5,538 nt of DNA from JAQBQQ01 sp964633955 (GTDB lineage: Bacteria > Patescibacteriota > Gracilibacteria > Peribacterales > Peribacteraceae), in NCBI GenBank assembly GCA_964633955.1, contig CAZWIA010000042.1, positions 1 to 5,538 of the forward strand, given 5' to 3'. Below the pieces are notes generated by a model that saw only the letters and a list, made by a program, of their open reading frames with translations, was not told the origin of the DNA and searched no databases. Each line of letters starts with the position of its first letter. The first letter of the stretch is position 1. Positions 5,484 to 5,538 of this stretch are shown here, one piece after another. The position numbers and the translations under genes were made by a program.

Positions 5484-5509
5484 ACCGTTTTATCCCTTTC
5501 TGCCGTTTC
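5474..5509. repeat. Two 18-bp tandem repeats
   Basis: ATCCCTTTTTACCGTTTT (5474-5491) and ATCCCTTTCTGCCGTTTC (5492-5509) match at 15 of 18 positions, all differences being C/T or A/G transitions. A third, more degenerate unit may follow from 5510. They lie about 55 bp upstream of the RNA promoter's -35; role unknown. Confidence 0.65.
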
Positions 5510-5538
5510 TTCCCTGTCACTCATTTACGTACGGCGCC

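Noticed and set aside
5396..5524. Minus-strand 42-codon frame beginning MSDREETAERDK
   Set aside because: No Shine-Dalgarno; it runs over the tandem repeats and its stop lies inside the RNA promoter. Too short and repeat-derived to call.
5521..5538. Possible tail of a minus-strand gene ending GAVRK-stop at the right edge
   Set aside because: Only six codons are visible, which is not evidence of a gene, although the hairpin at 5449-5483 would suit its terminator.

Overview
The window is GC-rich bacterial DNA using the standard code: TGA ends two of its genes and none of the reading frames relies on reassigned stops. Coding is dense, with AT-rich gaps. The DnaE-type replicative polymerase marks it as bacterial chromosome. 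Three of the four genes lack a Shine-Dalgarno sequence and the gaps carry unusual repeats, which would fit an uncultivated lineage such as Patescibacteria/CPR, but that is only an inference; no rRNA or other marker lies here.

Layout: positions 1-2096 (minus) hold the N-terminal 698 residues of DNA polymerase III alpha, cut by the left window edge. A short divergent gap (2097-2247) holds its probable extended -10 promoter and a first inverted array of GAAT heptamers. Then come two plus-strand membrane protein genes: a VIT1/CCC1-type metal transporter (2248-3000) and an AI-2E/PerM-family transporter (3099-4235), separated by a second heptamer array. Positions 4236-4442 have no gene but four successive hairpins resembling REP-type extragenic palindromes. 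A convergent minus-strand gene (4443-4817) encodes an unrecognised 124-residue protein with its own Shine-Dalgarno and promoter.

The right end (about 5031-5400, minus) is the most interesting part. A near-consensus promoter (TTGCCA, 17 bp, TATAAT) is followed about 350 nt later by a classic intrinsic terminator. The ends of the intervening transcript pair through a perfect 11-bp helix, and inside are several further helices, one capped by a GCAA (GNRA) loop. There is no convincing reading frame and no recognisable RNase P, tmRNA, SRP or 6S signature. I call it a candidate structured non-coding RNA of unknown class. The last 140 bases hold a weak terminator-like hairpin and 18-bp tandem repeats.

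The genes do not form one pathway. dnaE is read away from the transporters. The two transporters are co-directional and may share a transcript, although the hairpin-forming array lies between them. The RNA gene and the small gene are co-directional but separated by a terminator.
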